Below, one piece after another: positions 1 to 6,859 of a stretch of DNA of 64,000 nucleotides. The notes below the pieces were generated by a model. It ran no database searches and was not told the DNA's origin. It saw nothing but the letters and a program-made list of their open reading frames with translations. Both the position numbers and the translations under genes were made by a program. Position 1 is the stretch's first letter. Every line of letters begins with the position of its first letter. The DNA comes from Halobacillus salinus (GTDB taxonomy: Bacteria > Bacillota > Bacilli > Bacillales > Halobacillaceae): NCBI RefSeq assembly GCF_004684905.1, contig NZ_SRJC01000001.1, positions 124,001 through 188,000 on the forward strand, written 5' to 3'.

Positions 1-79
1 TAATTAAACGGAACCATGGCTGTGCTATAACGTACACTAGGTTAGTCTGAAAAGATATTATTGAATTATGGAGGATTAC

Positions 80-199
80 ATGGATTTCTTTGTGGAATAT
101 ATACTAGCTTTCCTTGTTATTTTTGCTATTTTGGGGCTGTCGGTACTAATGATGTATTACGGCTTTAAAAAGATATATAAAGAATGGAAGAAGAATTGA
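80..199 (+). CDS. Small single-pass membrane protein (39 aa)
   Basis: This short frame starts with ATG five bases after a GGAGG ribosome site. It encodes one strongly hydrophobic helix (about residues 4-28) followed by a basic tail rich in lysine. No family is recognised. The ribosome site and the membrane-plus-basic-tail layout are the only support for it being real. Confidence 0.5.
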   Translation: MDFFVEYILAFLVIFAILGLSVLMMYYGFKKIYKEWKKN

Positions 200-327
200 A
201 TATCTAATTTCTACCAGCGCTGATCCTATATATAAGTTCCATGTTTTCAACTTAAGGGGGCAATGGCTACATAGTAGATATCAACTTATTGTGCTAACGG
301 ACAGTTATCTTTAAGAAGAAAGAGTGT

Positions 328-843
328 ATGTGTTTGAAGAAATTTATTTATCTTATCATCAGCCTTGTCCTAATATTTCTAATTGTAGGATGCAACAAAG
401 ATTCAGCAACAGAGTGGTACGATTCAAAAGAAGCAGCCATTGAATCGGGACTTAAACACGAAGGGACAGAAAGTGAATCCTTTTTATCAATCGAAGAATT
501 TGAAAATGAGACTTTTGTGGTTTACGAGTATATGGGTGGTTTAGGTGTAGCAAACGTAGTTGAAAGTGAAAAAGGTTATGGTTGGAAAAGAAGCCTACCT
601 TATACTGATTTTGAGGTTGGAGGAGAACTAGCTTATTCTACATCTGGTTTTGATATTGAAACGGAAACAGGATTAGATGTCTCAGTTTTAGTTGGGAAAA
701 CTTTTGATTCTTCGATTCAAGATATGAAGCTTTTTGGGGATGGAACTGAGAGAAAACTAAAGGTACACGGCGATACTGGATTCTTTTACGCTTTTCATAA
801 AATGCCTACTGATGCAGTCGATGTTTCTCCAATAGTAAATTAG
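328..843 (+). CDS. Predicted lipoprotein, unknown function (171 aa)
   Basis: The N-terminus has a basic start, a hydrophobic core and the lipobox IVGC, so the mature protein should be lipid-anchored outside the membrane at Cys22. The rest is acidic and soluble, with no motif I recognise. A TTG two codons downstream gives the more usual MKKF-type signal sequence and sits better behind the purine-rich ribosome site (316-324), so the true start may be 334. It is flanked by small membrane proteins and by a dispersed repeat just downstream. Confidence 0.75.
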   Translation: MCLKKFIYLIISLVLIFLIVGCNKDSATEWYDSKEAAIESGLKHEGTESESFLSIEEFENETFVVYEYMGGLGVANVVESEKGYGWKRSLPYTDFEVGGELAYSTSGFDIETETGLDVSVLVGKTFDSSIQDMKLFGDGTERKLKVHGDTGFFYAFHKMPTDAVDVSPIVN

Positions 844-867
844 AAAACATATAACCTCAATGCTTGT

Positions 868-889
868 TGAAGGAACGGGTGCGTTAGTT
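868..889 (+). repeat. Dispersed intergenic repeat, copy 1
   Basis: The sequence TTGAAGGAACGGGTGCGTTA recurs with a few changes at 5852-5874, each time just downstream of a small gene. Similar post-gene elements are, as I recall, common in Bacillaceae genomes. It is a noncoding dispersed repeat of unknown role. Confidence 0.4.
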
Positions 890-1074
890 TAGGATCTGGT
901 CCAAATATCTCGAACTCAAGTCTTAAACAAACGGGGGCTTACTTGTTTAAGAAATAATCGAAGCAATAGGAGGGTATTTTTATGACTCATTTAGGTGATA
1001 TAAGTACCTTAAAACACTTTTAACGTGGTTTCACAATACATATCTTACGATAGGGTGAAAATGAGAGGGATCAA

Positions 1075-1308
1075 ATGAAAGAATTTACTAGAAAATTATT
1101 TGGCGAAAAATATGAAAGTACATTAGCAAGAATTTGTTATGATTTTTCCATTTTAATTTGGATAGTATCTAATGTAATGTTATTTGTTCAATTACTGCTA
1201 TATAGAGATATTGGTATGTTTTTAATTGGTATAGTTACTTCTCTTATGTTCGTTGTTTTATTTAGATTTGTATATCGTATTAATGCAAAGCTACTTGGCT
1301 GGAAGTAA
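1075..1308 (+). CDS. Small membrane protein (77 aa), unknown
   Basis: ATG follows GAGAGGGA with normal spacing. Two hydrophobic helices (about residues 23-45 and 48-68) lie between a basic N-terminus and a short lysine-containing tail. No family is recognised. The gene is notably AT-rich, like its neighbours in the first 6 kb. Confidence 0.6.
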   Translation: MKEFTRKLFGEKYESTLARICYDFSILIWIVSNVMLFVQLLLYRDIGMFLIGIVTSLMFVVLFRFVYRINAKLLGWK

Positions 1309-1507
1309 TGGTTTAATAGGAACTGTTTCCTCAACTAGTTAGTAGAAATTTTTTAAGACATATGAAAACATTACGAAGTTGAATATTATAAAAACGGGTG
1401 CGAGTACTCAATAGAATTATCTCGCCCTTTCTTTACTTATTTAATATTGTGCAAGGCTTGTGATCTAGATTAATACTCTTAATATAAGAGTAAGATGAGC
1501 ATTAATA

Positions 1508-1530
1508 ACCCTAAAAATAGGGTGTTTTTT
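1508..1530 (+). terminator. Rho-independent terminator
   Basis: A six-base stem ACCCTA/TAGGGT with an AAAA loop is followed by GTTTTTT. It closes the transcript of the small upstream membrane gene. Confidence 0.6.
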
Positions 1531-1587
1531 CTTTGGTTAACTATTTAGTGTGAAATAAAGTTTAGATGATAAAAGGGGGGGACTAAG

Positions 1588-2118
1588 ATGACTTCCCGTC
1601 ACTTCGTAGGGGCAAATATAGAACTGCCTATCGGTACTTTTGGTAGGAATCCAACATATAAGCGACTTTCCGAATTGAATTTAAATGGAACTAGTTTAGA
1701 TAAATATTTGAAGAATGAAGAAGCATCTAAGTTCGTTGAGGTCTATGAAACAGAAGAAGATGCAAGCGGGATTGATGTTTTTAATATAGTTTCTGGATAT
1801 GAATTAATAAGGACACAATTCACCACACCTTATGTATATGAAGTGCAAGGAGCCTTAGAGGCAAACAACACATTAGCTCAACGTAAATCGATCAAATCCC
1901 TCTTTAGTTATATTGATGAACATTTATTAAAAGGGGATTTCATTGAGGTATATTCTTGCAGGCATGGACATGAAGGTAAAGAGAAAGATGACAGTATGGG
2001 GACATATATTAACCTTAGTACGTTACAATTCGGAAACCATATAAGAATGAGAGACTTAAACCATTTAGGCCAAACATTCTTTTTGGAAGATAGGCAATAT
2101 GTATTGGTTAAGAAATAA
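1588..2118 (+). CDS. Hypothetical soluble protein (176 aa)
   Basis: ATG follows a long G-rich ribosome site (AGGGGGGGAC). The product is acidic and soluble, with no signal peptide or membrane segment. A HGHEGKEKDD stretch near residue 130 looks like a surface loop. I do not recognise a family. It is followed closely by two small membrane-protein genes and may be cotranscribed with them. Confidence 0.65.
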   Translation: MTSRHFVGANIELPIGTFGRNPTYKRLSELNLNGTSLDKYLKNEEASKFVEVYETEEDASGIDVFNIVSGYELIRTQFTTPYVYEVQGALEANNTLAQRKSIKSLFSYIDEHLLKGDFIEVYSCRHGHEGKEKDDSMGTYINLSTLQFGNHIRMRDLNHLGQTFFLEDRQYVLVKK

Positions 2119-2144
2119 AAATAGCGTCTTGGGGCTGACTACAT

Positions 2145-2351
2145 ATGGGCAATTACAGGTTATCAAAATTAGATAGATGGCGCGACAAATATGGAGCATT
2201 AGTAGTTGCTTTAGCTTGTCTTTACAGTGCAATTAGCAGTTGGGGGCAGAATTGGATTCTTACGAGTTTTTTAGTATTCAGTACAATTGTTTGTGGAGCG
2301 TTTGGTTTTTTTGATATAAAGAGAGCTTTTAAAGAAAAAGATTCAAGGTAA
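2145..2351 (+). CDS. Small two-helix membrane protein (68 aa)
   Basis: The product has a basic N-terminus (KLDRWRDKYG), two hydrophobic helices (about residues 17-36 and 39-57) and a charged tail. The ribosome site is weak (GGGGCTGAC), so translation may depend on the upstream gene 26 bases away. No family is recognised. Confidence 0.55.
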   Translation: MGNYRLSKLDRWRDKYGALVVALACLYSAISSWGQNWILTSFLVFSTIVCGAFGFFDIKRAFKEKDSR

Positions 2352-2363
2352 GGAGGGCTGATT

Positions 2364-2552
2364 ATGTTCTTATTCTCAACAACCGGTGGTTTAAATGTGA
2401 GTGATGTAATTGTTCAATTGGTTTTCTTGCTTATTTTGGCTGCTGTAATCGTAGGTGTGATTACATTAGTTATTAACGCTAGAAAGAGAAATAATCAATT
2501 AAGTCGAATGGAAGAAAAGGTAGACAAGCTTTCTCAAGGAGAAAAGAAGTAA
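2364..2552 (+). CDS. DUF4083-like small membrane protein (62 aa)
   Basis: ATG follows AAGGAGGGCTG. One helix (about residues 13-37) is followed by a basic, amphipathic tail (RKRNNQLSRMEEKVDKL). This layout resembles the Bacillus DUF4083 family of short membrane proteins; the family assignment is from memory of its pattern. Its 3' end recurs inside the chimeric pseudogene at 5436-5643, with 24 identical bases (2496-2519 against 5596-5619). Confidence 0.6.
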   Translation: MFLFSTTGGLNVSDVIVQLVFLLILAAVIVGVITLVINARKRNNQLSRMEEKVDKLSQGEKK

Positions 2553-2925
2553 CCTGAAGTACATTAGCTATTAAGCTGAATTTCGATATCCAATCTGCCT
2601 GAAAAGGGGCTATCAGGGATAAGACGAATGATGTGTCATTACAAGTGGGGTAAGACGTATTCCGAAGAATAACGTATTCTGAATTTGAGAGTTCAATAAA
2701 AGGGAGCAATTCTTTAACCAAAGAATTGCTCCCTTCCATATGTTTTGGGACGGATTAATGAGGAACTGAAAGATCATGAGAAGGAAGGGATATTTGGGGA
2801 GAAGTATCGACTACAGTACCCGATAATTACGTAGTAGAAAAAATAACCGGACGTACTTTGTTCGATTTTTTGAAAATTTATGTAAGATATCTACGTTTAT
2901 CGCGTCTTATATGTAAGGAGGTGAG
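2553..2925. other. Gap with gene remnants and a strong inverted repeat
   Basis: No intact gene is visible. A 16-base perfect inverted repeat (2700-2715 with 2720-2735) has TTTT after the stem only on the minus strand. Next to it, 2751-2835 reads in one frame as the tail of a charged protein (RINEELKDHEKEG...) with no start, so it is probably a remnant. A weak ECF-like promoter (TGAAAA at 2871, CGTT at 2894, 17 bases apart) could serve the sigma gene. Confidence 0.4.
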
Positions 2926-3414
2926 ATGGTGACACAGCTTGAGGAGATTTATCATACATACTTTAAAGATGTATTTTTATATGTGTATAGTTTATCCGGT
3001 GATAAAAATATCTCTGAAGATATCACTTCGGAAACTTTTATGAAGGCATTAAGGTCGTTAGAAAATTTCAAAGGAGATAGTGATATCCGTGTTTGGCTAT
3101 GCCAAATTGCCAAGAACAGTTATTACTCTTATTTGCGTAAGAAAAAAAGTTTTATAGATCTTGAGTCGGTTCCAGAACCAGCTAGTGGAGACAATGTAGA
3201 ACAAGAAATAGCCACTTCAGAAGCTTCTATAAAGGTACATGAAATGATCCAGAATTTAAAAGAGCCATACAAAAAGGTCTTTACGCTCCGTGTATTTGGA
3301 GAACTGTCCTTTAAACAAATCGGCAAATTGTATGCAAAAAGTGACAACTGGGCTTGTGTTACTTATCACCGCGCTAGAGAAAAGATTAAAGCGCGATTGG
3401 AGGATTATCAATGA
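2926..3414 (+). CDS. ECF-type RNA polymerase sigma factor (162 aa)
   Basis: Region 2 (about residues 5-70) includes the SEDITSETFMKAL stretch typical of sigma-70 region 2.2-2.3. A region 4 helix-turn-helix (about 105-158) ends in the usual basic helix (YHRAREKIKARL). The length suits an ECF sigma factor, which directs RNA polymerase to stress promoters. A strong TAAGGAGGTGA site precedes it; GTG at 2929 is an alternative start. It overlaps the next gene by four bases (ATGA), which encodes its likely anti-sigma factor. Region 4 looks slightly unusual (KSDNWACVTYH where S/T-rich recognition residues are common). Confidence 0.9.
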   Translation: MVTQLEEIYHTYFKDVFLYVYSLSGDKNISEDITSETFMKALRSLENFKGDSDIRVWLCQIAKNSYYSYLRKKKSFIDLESVPEPASGDNVEQEIATSEASIKVHEMIQNLKEPYKKVFTLRVFGELSFKQIGKLYAKSDNWACVTYHRAREKIKARLEDYQ

Positions 3415-4313
3415 AAATCAGCTGTAATGTGATTAGGGATGTACTGCCGTTATATGCCGAGGATATGGCAAGTCAAGATACTATAGATCTAGTTGAAGAA
3501 CATATAGCTTCTTGTGAAAACTGTAAGAAACGACTTGAAGAAATGAGGACTGTTGAAGAACCGCCAGTAGATACCGATATAGCTCCTTTAAGAAACATAC
3601 AAAATACATTGCGAAGGAAAAAGCTGCAAACGATTATACTTTCAGTAATGGCAACATTGGTTTTTGCAGTGGTTACAATCGCTTATCTCACAACGCCAGC
3701 ATACATTTCTTATAATGAAGATGCGGTTTCAGTCATTGAGAAGGATGACGGAACTGTACTGTTGAATTTTAGTGAAGAAGTCTCTGGATTCGATGTAACC
3801 AAATATCCATCAGAAGACAATTCAGGATATGTCTATGATATAACGACGTGGGAAACGATTTGGCACCAGAAAATAAGTAGTAACAACCTGGAAAATACGG
3901 TCCTAAACCCGAATGGGGAAACGGTTGCTTCCATCTACTATTACAATACCGATGGAAGTGAAAATACTTTGATTTATGGAGATCCGATAACAGATGGCTC
4001 TGTCATGACGTTACCTCGGCTTGTTTTAAGCTACTATTTATTGTTCGCTGTAGGATTTTCACTTGTTTTTGGAATTGGATTGGTCATTTCCCGTAAGAAC
4101 GAAAAAATACGAAATATACTAGAAAAGATTATTCTATTCCCTATCTCTTACTTGTTTGCTCACTTCCTGATAAAAGGTCTTCACTCTGCCACTTACCTTG
4201 CAGGACGAGACTTTTATCTCATATTACTAGTAGCTATTTCTTTATATTTTGCGTTGTTAGCTGGAAGGAACATATTAAAGAAATCATCAATTAAGAAGCC
4301 GAAAAGCAACTAA
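3411..4313 (+). CDS. Membrane anti-sigma factor with zinc-finger domain (300 aa)
   Basis: The N-terminal cytoplasmic domain carries the zf-HC2/ZAS motif HIASCENCKKRL (H-x3-C-x2-C, residues 32-39). One helix (about 75-95) leads to an extracellular region of roughly 110 residues, and three or four more helices lie near the C-terminus. By family knowledge, such proteins hold the partner ECF sigma factor at the membrane until a signal releases it. Translational coupling to the sigma gene (ATGA overlap) supports the pairing. The multi-helix C-terminal half is more than most single-pass anti-sigma factors have, and may be the sensor. Confidence 0.85.
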   Translation: MKISCNVIRDVLPLYAEDMASQDTIDLVEEHIASCENCKKRLEEMRTVEEPPVDTDIAPLRNIQNTLRRKKLQTIILSVMATLVFAVVTIAYLTTPAYISYNEDAVSVIEKDDGTVLLNFSEEVSGFDVTKYPSEDNSGYVYDITTWETIWHQKISSNNLENTVLNPNGETVASIYYYNTDGSENTLIYGDPITDGSVMTLPRLVLSYYLLFAVGFSLVFGIGLVISRKNEKIRNILEKIILFPISYLFAHFLIKGLHSATYLAGRDFYLILLVAISLYFALLAGRNILKKSSIKKPKSN

Positions 4314-4314
4314 A

Positions 4315-4569
4315 GAAGATACTTCACTTGAAATAAAAAACGAAGAGGAAATTAAAACATTCAGTAAAGCGGTTAGAAGCGCTAAAAAAGAACCAGGGGC
4401 TGTTGATACATTAGACCCTGGTTACAAATTATTATATGACCAGAAGAGTTATTACCTTTGGGTAGGTCCTGGTTCAGGTTCTATAATGGAAGCCACCGAC
4501 ACTCATACCATATATACTTTACAAAAGGATTCAGCGAAGCAAGTTTATAAAATAGTTACAGATCATTAA
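4315..4569 (+). pseudogene. Headless fragment of a YhfM-like protein
   Basis: An open frame of about 84 codons begins directly after the anti-sigma stop and ends at TAA 4567-4569, but it has no start codon or ribosome site. It reads EEEIKTFSKAVRSAKKEPG, then a DPGYKLLYDQ and YYLWVG pattern, which I associate with YhfM-like lipoprotein C-terminal domains. The signal peptide and N-terminal half are absent, so this is a truncated remnant. Confidence 0.6.
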
Positions 4570-4616
4570 TAGTGTGGAATTTATTTTTATCTATCTGGTG
4601 AGGTACAGCCCACATA

Positions 4617-4646
4617 AAAAAGTAAGCAGAAACCCCTGCTTACTTC
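4617..4646 (-). terminator. Terminator of the M50-protease gene
   Basis: The stem AAGTAAGCAG/CTGCTTACTT is perfect. Read on the minus strand it is followed by TTTTTT, and it lies 155 bases downstream of the minus-strand protease gene. Confidence 0.65.
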
Positions 4647-4799
4647 ACCATACTCACTTCTCTCTACTCTCCAGTGTTTCTCAGGAAAATCTTCTGTTGC
4701 TATGGATTCACATTTCAAAGTAACAGATCAATTTTTCCATGAGATTGATAAGACATTTACGACAAAAAAGGTGCCCTCTAAAGCATTCTGCAAGTCGGT

Positions 4800-5279
4800 T
4801 TAATCAATTGGATCTTTGGCTTTCCCGTATCGAAGTACATCGTAAACAGCCATTCCGTCACTAGGTTTCCCTTCATCGTTTCTGTAAGGAAATAAGGAGA
4901 AAAATATGAAATATATTGAAAAATAAGCGAACTGGTAGAAAAATAAGGTAGCAGGTAAGAATTGTGTTGTAATTAAATAGTTTAACAGAAGTATAACGAA
5001 TAAGTTAAAACCACTACCTGCTAAATAAATGGAAATGTGTGCCCAAGTTTTATTGTAGGTTAAAGAATCGTATTGGCACCAACCTTCCATAAAGTATTTT
5101 TTCTTCACTTCAAGAGAACCAATATTAAAAAGGGTTTCGCCCGTACCTATACAGAATTTGATTTTTCCTCCAAACAAGCGAGCAGTCAGCACATGTCCCG
5201 CCTCGTGGATGAGGGTGACCAATGGTAATATTAAGAAAAAGTTTACAAAGAACATTGGTATATCGCTAAATGTGAACAT
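4800..5279 (-). CDS. M50-like site-2 protease family membrane protein (159 aa)
   Basis: The zinc-binding motif HEAGH lies in the second hydrophobic segment (about residues 23-27). Three or more further helices follow. A PSDG near the C-terminus could supply the third metal ligand seen in the S2P family. Such enzymes cleave substrates inside or next to the membrane. The frame extends upstream to a GTG at 5321, but the ATG at 5277-5279 has the better ribosome site (GGGAAGGA), so I start there. It is at the small end of the family and stands alone between remnants. Confidence 0.75.
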   Translation of the reverse strand: MFTFSDIPMFFVNFFLILPLVTLIHEAGHVLTARLFGGKIKFCIGTGETLFNIGSLEVKKKYFMEGWCQYDSLTYNKTWAHISIYLAGSGFNLFVILLLNYLITTQFLPATLFFYQFAYFSIYFIFFSLFPYRNDEGKPSDGMAVYDVLRYGKAKDPID

Positions 5280-5435
5280 TTTAATTCCTTCCCGACTAAA
5301 TAGTCCTTCTATCTGAATCACTAGGACAACGTAACATATCAGTGATCATTATTCTAGTATACTATTAGCAACCTGAAACCAGCTGTTAACAAAGCAAACC
5401 CAATATCCTCAAGGCACCACATCCAAGCGACATGC

Positions 5436-5643
5436 AGTAAAGTTGAATAAATTGGAAATTGGGTATGGGAATGTTCTACTGAATCTTGTTTTACGGTTAT
5501 CATCTGAACGCCGTCGATTGCTTCCCGGAATCGCGCTCTACAAGATGAGGGGAAAGAAGGTAGACTTCTCGAAGTTGCTGATTGTCAACGTCGTACAATT
5601 AAGTCGAATGGAAGAAAAGAAGTGGGCTGAACTACATAAGTTA
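5436..5643 (+). pseudogene. Chimeric pseudogene built from two local genes
   Basis: Positions 5436-5592 are a diverged copy of 8583-8739 (5' flank and first 41 codons of the gene at 8617), with one base lost after GAACGCCGTCG, which shifts the frame. From 5596 the sequence switches to the 3' end of the DUF4083-like gene at 2364, with 24 identical bases. About 28 bases between two GAAAAG repeats have been lost, and similarity runs on past that gene's stop codon. An open frame crosses the joint from TTG 5443, but it is an accident of fusion. The sources now lie 3 kb on either side. Confidence 0.8.
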
Positions 5644-5705
5644 CTAGGAGTCATTTTATATCGTTTTATCTCAATATCAGTTCTTATACATATGGAGGGA
5701 ACCGG

Positions 5706-5837
5706 ATGCTTATCTTTATCACAGTAATTTTAATAGTGTTTTTATTCGATTTTACAAGAATTAGAAAGCAAAATGATACGATCATAGAACAAAATGAAAA
5801 GGTGATTTCTTTATTAGAAGAAATTAAAAATAAGTAA
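5706..5837 (+). CDS. Small membrane protein (43 aa)
   Basis: ATG stands six bases after GGAGGG. One hydrophobic helix (residues 2-16) is followed by a charged amphipathic tail with two QN pairs (RKQNDTIIEQNEKVISLLEE), probably a short coiled coil. The plan matches the DUF4083-like protein at 2364, though sequence similarity is weak. Confidence 0.6.
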   Translation: MLIFITVILIVFLFDFTRIRKQNDTIIEQNEKVISLLEEIKNK

Positions 5838-5851
5838 GACCACCATTATTA

Positions 5852-5874
5852 TTGAAAGAACGGATACGTTAGTT
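5852..5874 (+). repeat. Dispersed intergenic repeat, copy 2
   Basis: TTGAAAGAACGGATACGTTA matches copy 1 at 868-889 apart from a few bases. Like that copy it lies directly downstream of a small gene. Confidence 0.4.
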
Positions 5875-5920
5875 AAAAGATTTACTCAGACATATCTTAA
5901 ATTAAAGCCTTAATGTATGG

Positions 5921-5948
5921 GGGCGATTGCTTAAAAAAGTAATCGCCC
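5921..5948. terminator. Hairpin downstream of the microprotein
   Basis: GGGCGATTGCTT pairs with AAGTAATCGCCC, including one G-T pair. The U-run is poor on both strands, so termination is likely but not certain. Confidence 0.4.
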
Positions 5949-6011
5949 TAAATATATTGAAACTATACCTTTGAAAGCACAAAAGGAGCAGCGGCAAGCA
6001 TTGGCTAAAGA

Positions 6012-6046
6012 AAAAAGGAGGGAAAGCTGACACCAGCTCACCCTCC
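6012..6046 (-). terminator. Terminator of the lipoprotein gene
   Basis: On the minus strand GGAGGG and CCCTCC enclose an inner AGCTG/CAGCT stem, followed by TTTTTTCTTT, 12 bases after the lipoprotein stop codon. Confidence 0.75.
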
Positions 6047-6058
6047 AATAACAATAGA

Positions 6059-6799
6059 TTATTCAAACGAGATCGTGTACGATTTCCCCTTCTCCACAGA
6101 CTCCTCGTTTTGAAAAGCATCACTCGAATGGACCGTAATCTTCTCCAGCGTTTCCTTCTCGGCATCTTCTAAAATAAACCCGAGCTGCCCTTTGCGGGTT
6201 TCACCCGCGGCATAGTCTCCGTGCAATTCTTCCAAGTAAAAGTCATCCTGAAACCCTTTTTTCTCCCCTGTATTCGTTTCTAAATGAGAGACAGGGGCGA
6301 AGTTCGTCTGCTGATCGGAGGTGTTTTCAACGGTAACTCTCAGTTTGACGTAATCGAAGTTGCTCTCGTTATGGCTGAAACCGTGGAAGAAATCGATCAT
6401 GTCTGGTGATGGCTTGTAGTGCATGAATTTCGCTTCATGGATGGTGACGTTCATTGGCCCGACATCAATCTGTTGTTCTTCTGGTGCATAGGCGAGCAGC
6501 TTGATCTTTCCGTCCTGGTCACTATGAGTCGCGCCTACTTCAACCAGCTTACTGTCATCGGGTGCTTGGGGGCTTTCCATAAATGTATCTTCCGTAGTGT
6601 CACCAGTCGTCTCTTCTTTCTCTTTTGTCGTATCGGCCTTATCTTCACCGGTTTCTGTCTGCTCTTCAGAAGCCTGTTTCTTCTCAGCTGTAGCCTCGAC
6701 CTTTTCTGCATGTTCATCCGCCTTTTGGTTTGCAACGCTCTCACTTGTGCATCCCGTCATCAGGATCACCAATATAACAAGCCATCCGATTCTTTTCAT
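6059..6799 (-). CDS. Predicted lipoprotein with Ig-like domain (246 aa)
   Basis: The signal sequence ends in LMTGC, so the protein should be anchored outside the membrane. A long acidic, lysine- and glutamate-rich linker (about residues 20-75) precedes a beta-rich domain with the pattern VKLRVTVENTSDQ, resembling DUF4352-type telokin-like domains. That domain match is inferred from pattern. The ATG at 6797-6799 has a GGAGGG site at good spacing, so the eight-codon upstream extension is rejected. It lies downstream of the phosphatase gene on the same strand, with a terminator hairpin between. Confidence 0.8.
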   Translation of the reverse strand: MKRIGWLVILVILMTGCTSESVANQKADEHAEKVEATAEKKQASEEQTETGEDKADTTKEKEETTGDTTEDTFMESPQAPDDSKLVEVGATHSDQDGKIKLLAYAPEEQQIDVGPMNVTIHEAKFMHYKPSPDMIDFFHGFSHNESNFDYVKLRVTVENTSDQQTNFAPVSHLETNTGEKKGFQDDFYLEELHGDYAAGETRKGQLGFILEDAEKETLEKITVHSSDAFQNEESVEKGKSYTISFE

Positions 6800-6821
6800 G
6801 TCTATCCCTCCGTATGTAAAC

Positions 6822-6852
6822 AAGGAGCCTCTAAGTATTCAGAGGCTCCTTT
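6822..6852 (-). terminator. Hairpin between phosphatase and lipoprotein genes
   Basis: GGAGCCTCT pairs perfectly with AGAGGCTCC. The U-run on the minus strand is weak (TTGTTT), so some read-through into the lipoprotein gene is possible. Confidence 0.6.
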
Positions 6853-6859
6853 ACTTGCA

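Noticed and set aside
982-1023. A 13-codon frame after AGGAGGG
   Set aside because: It is too short and has no recognisable features; the ribosome-like site may belong to a lost gene.
1397-1432. A weak hairpin GGGTGCGAG with CTCGCCC followed by TTTCTTT
   Set aside because: The stem needs a two-base bulge; a better terminator lies 75 bases downstream.
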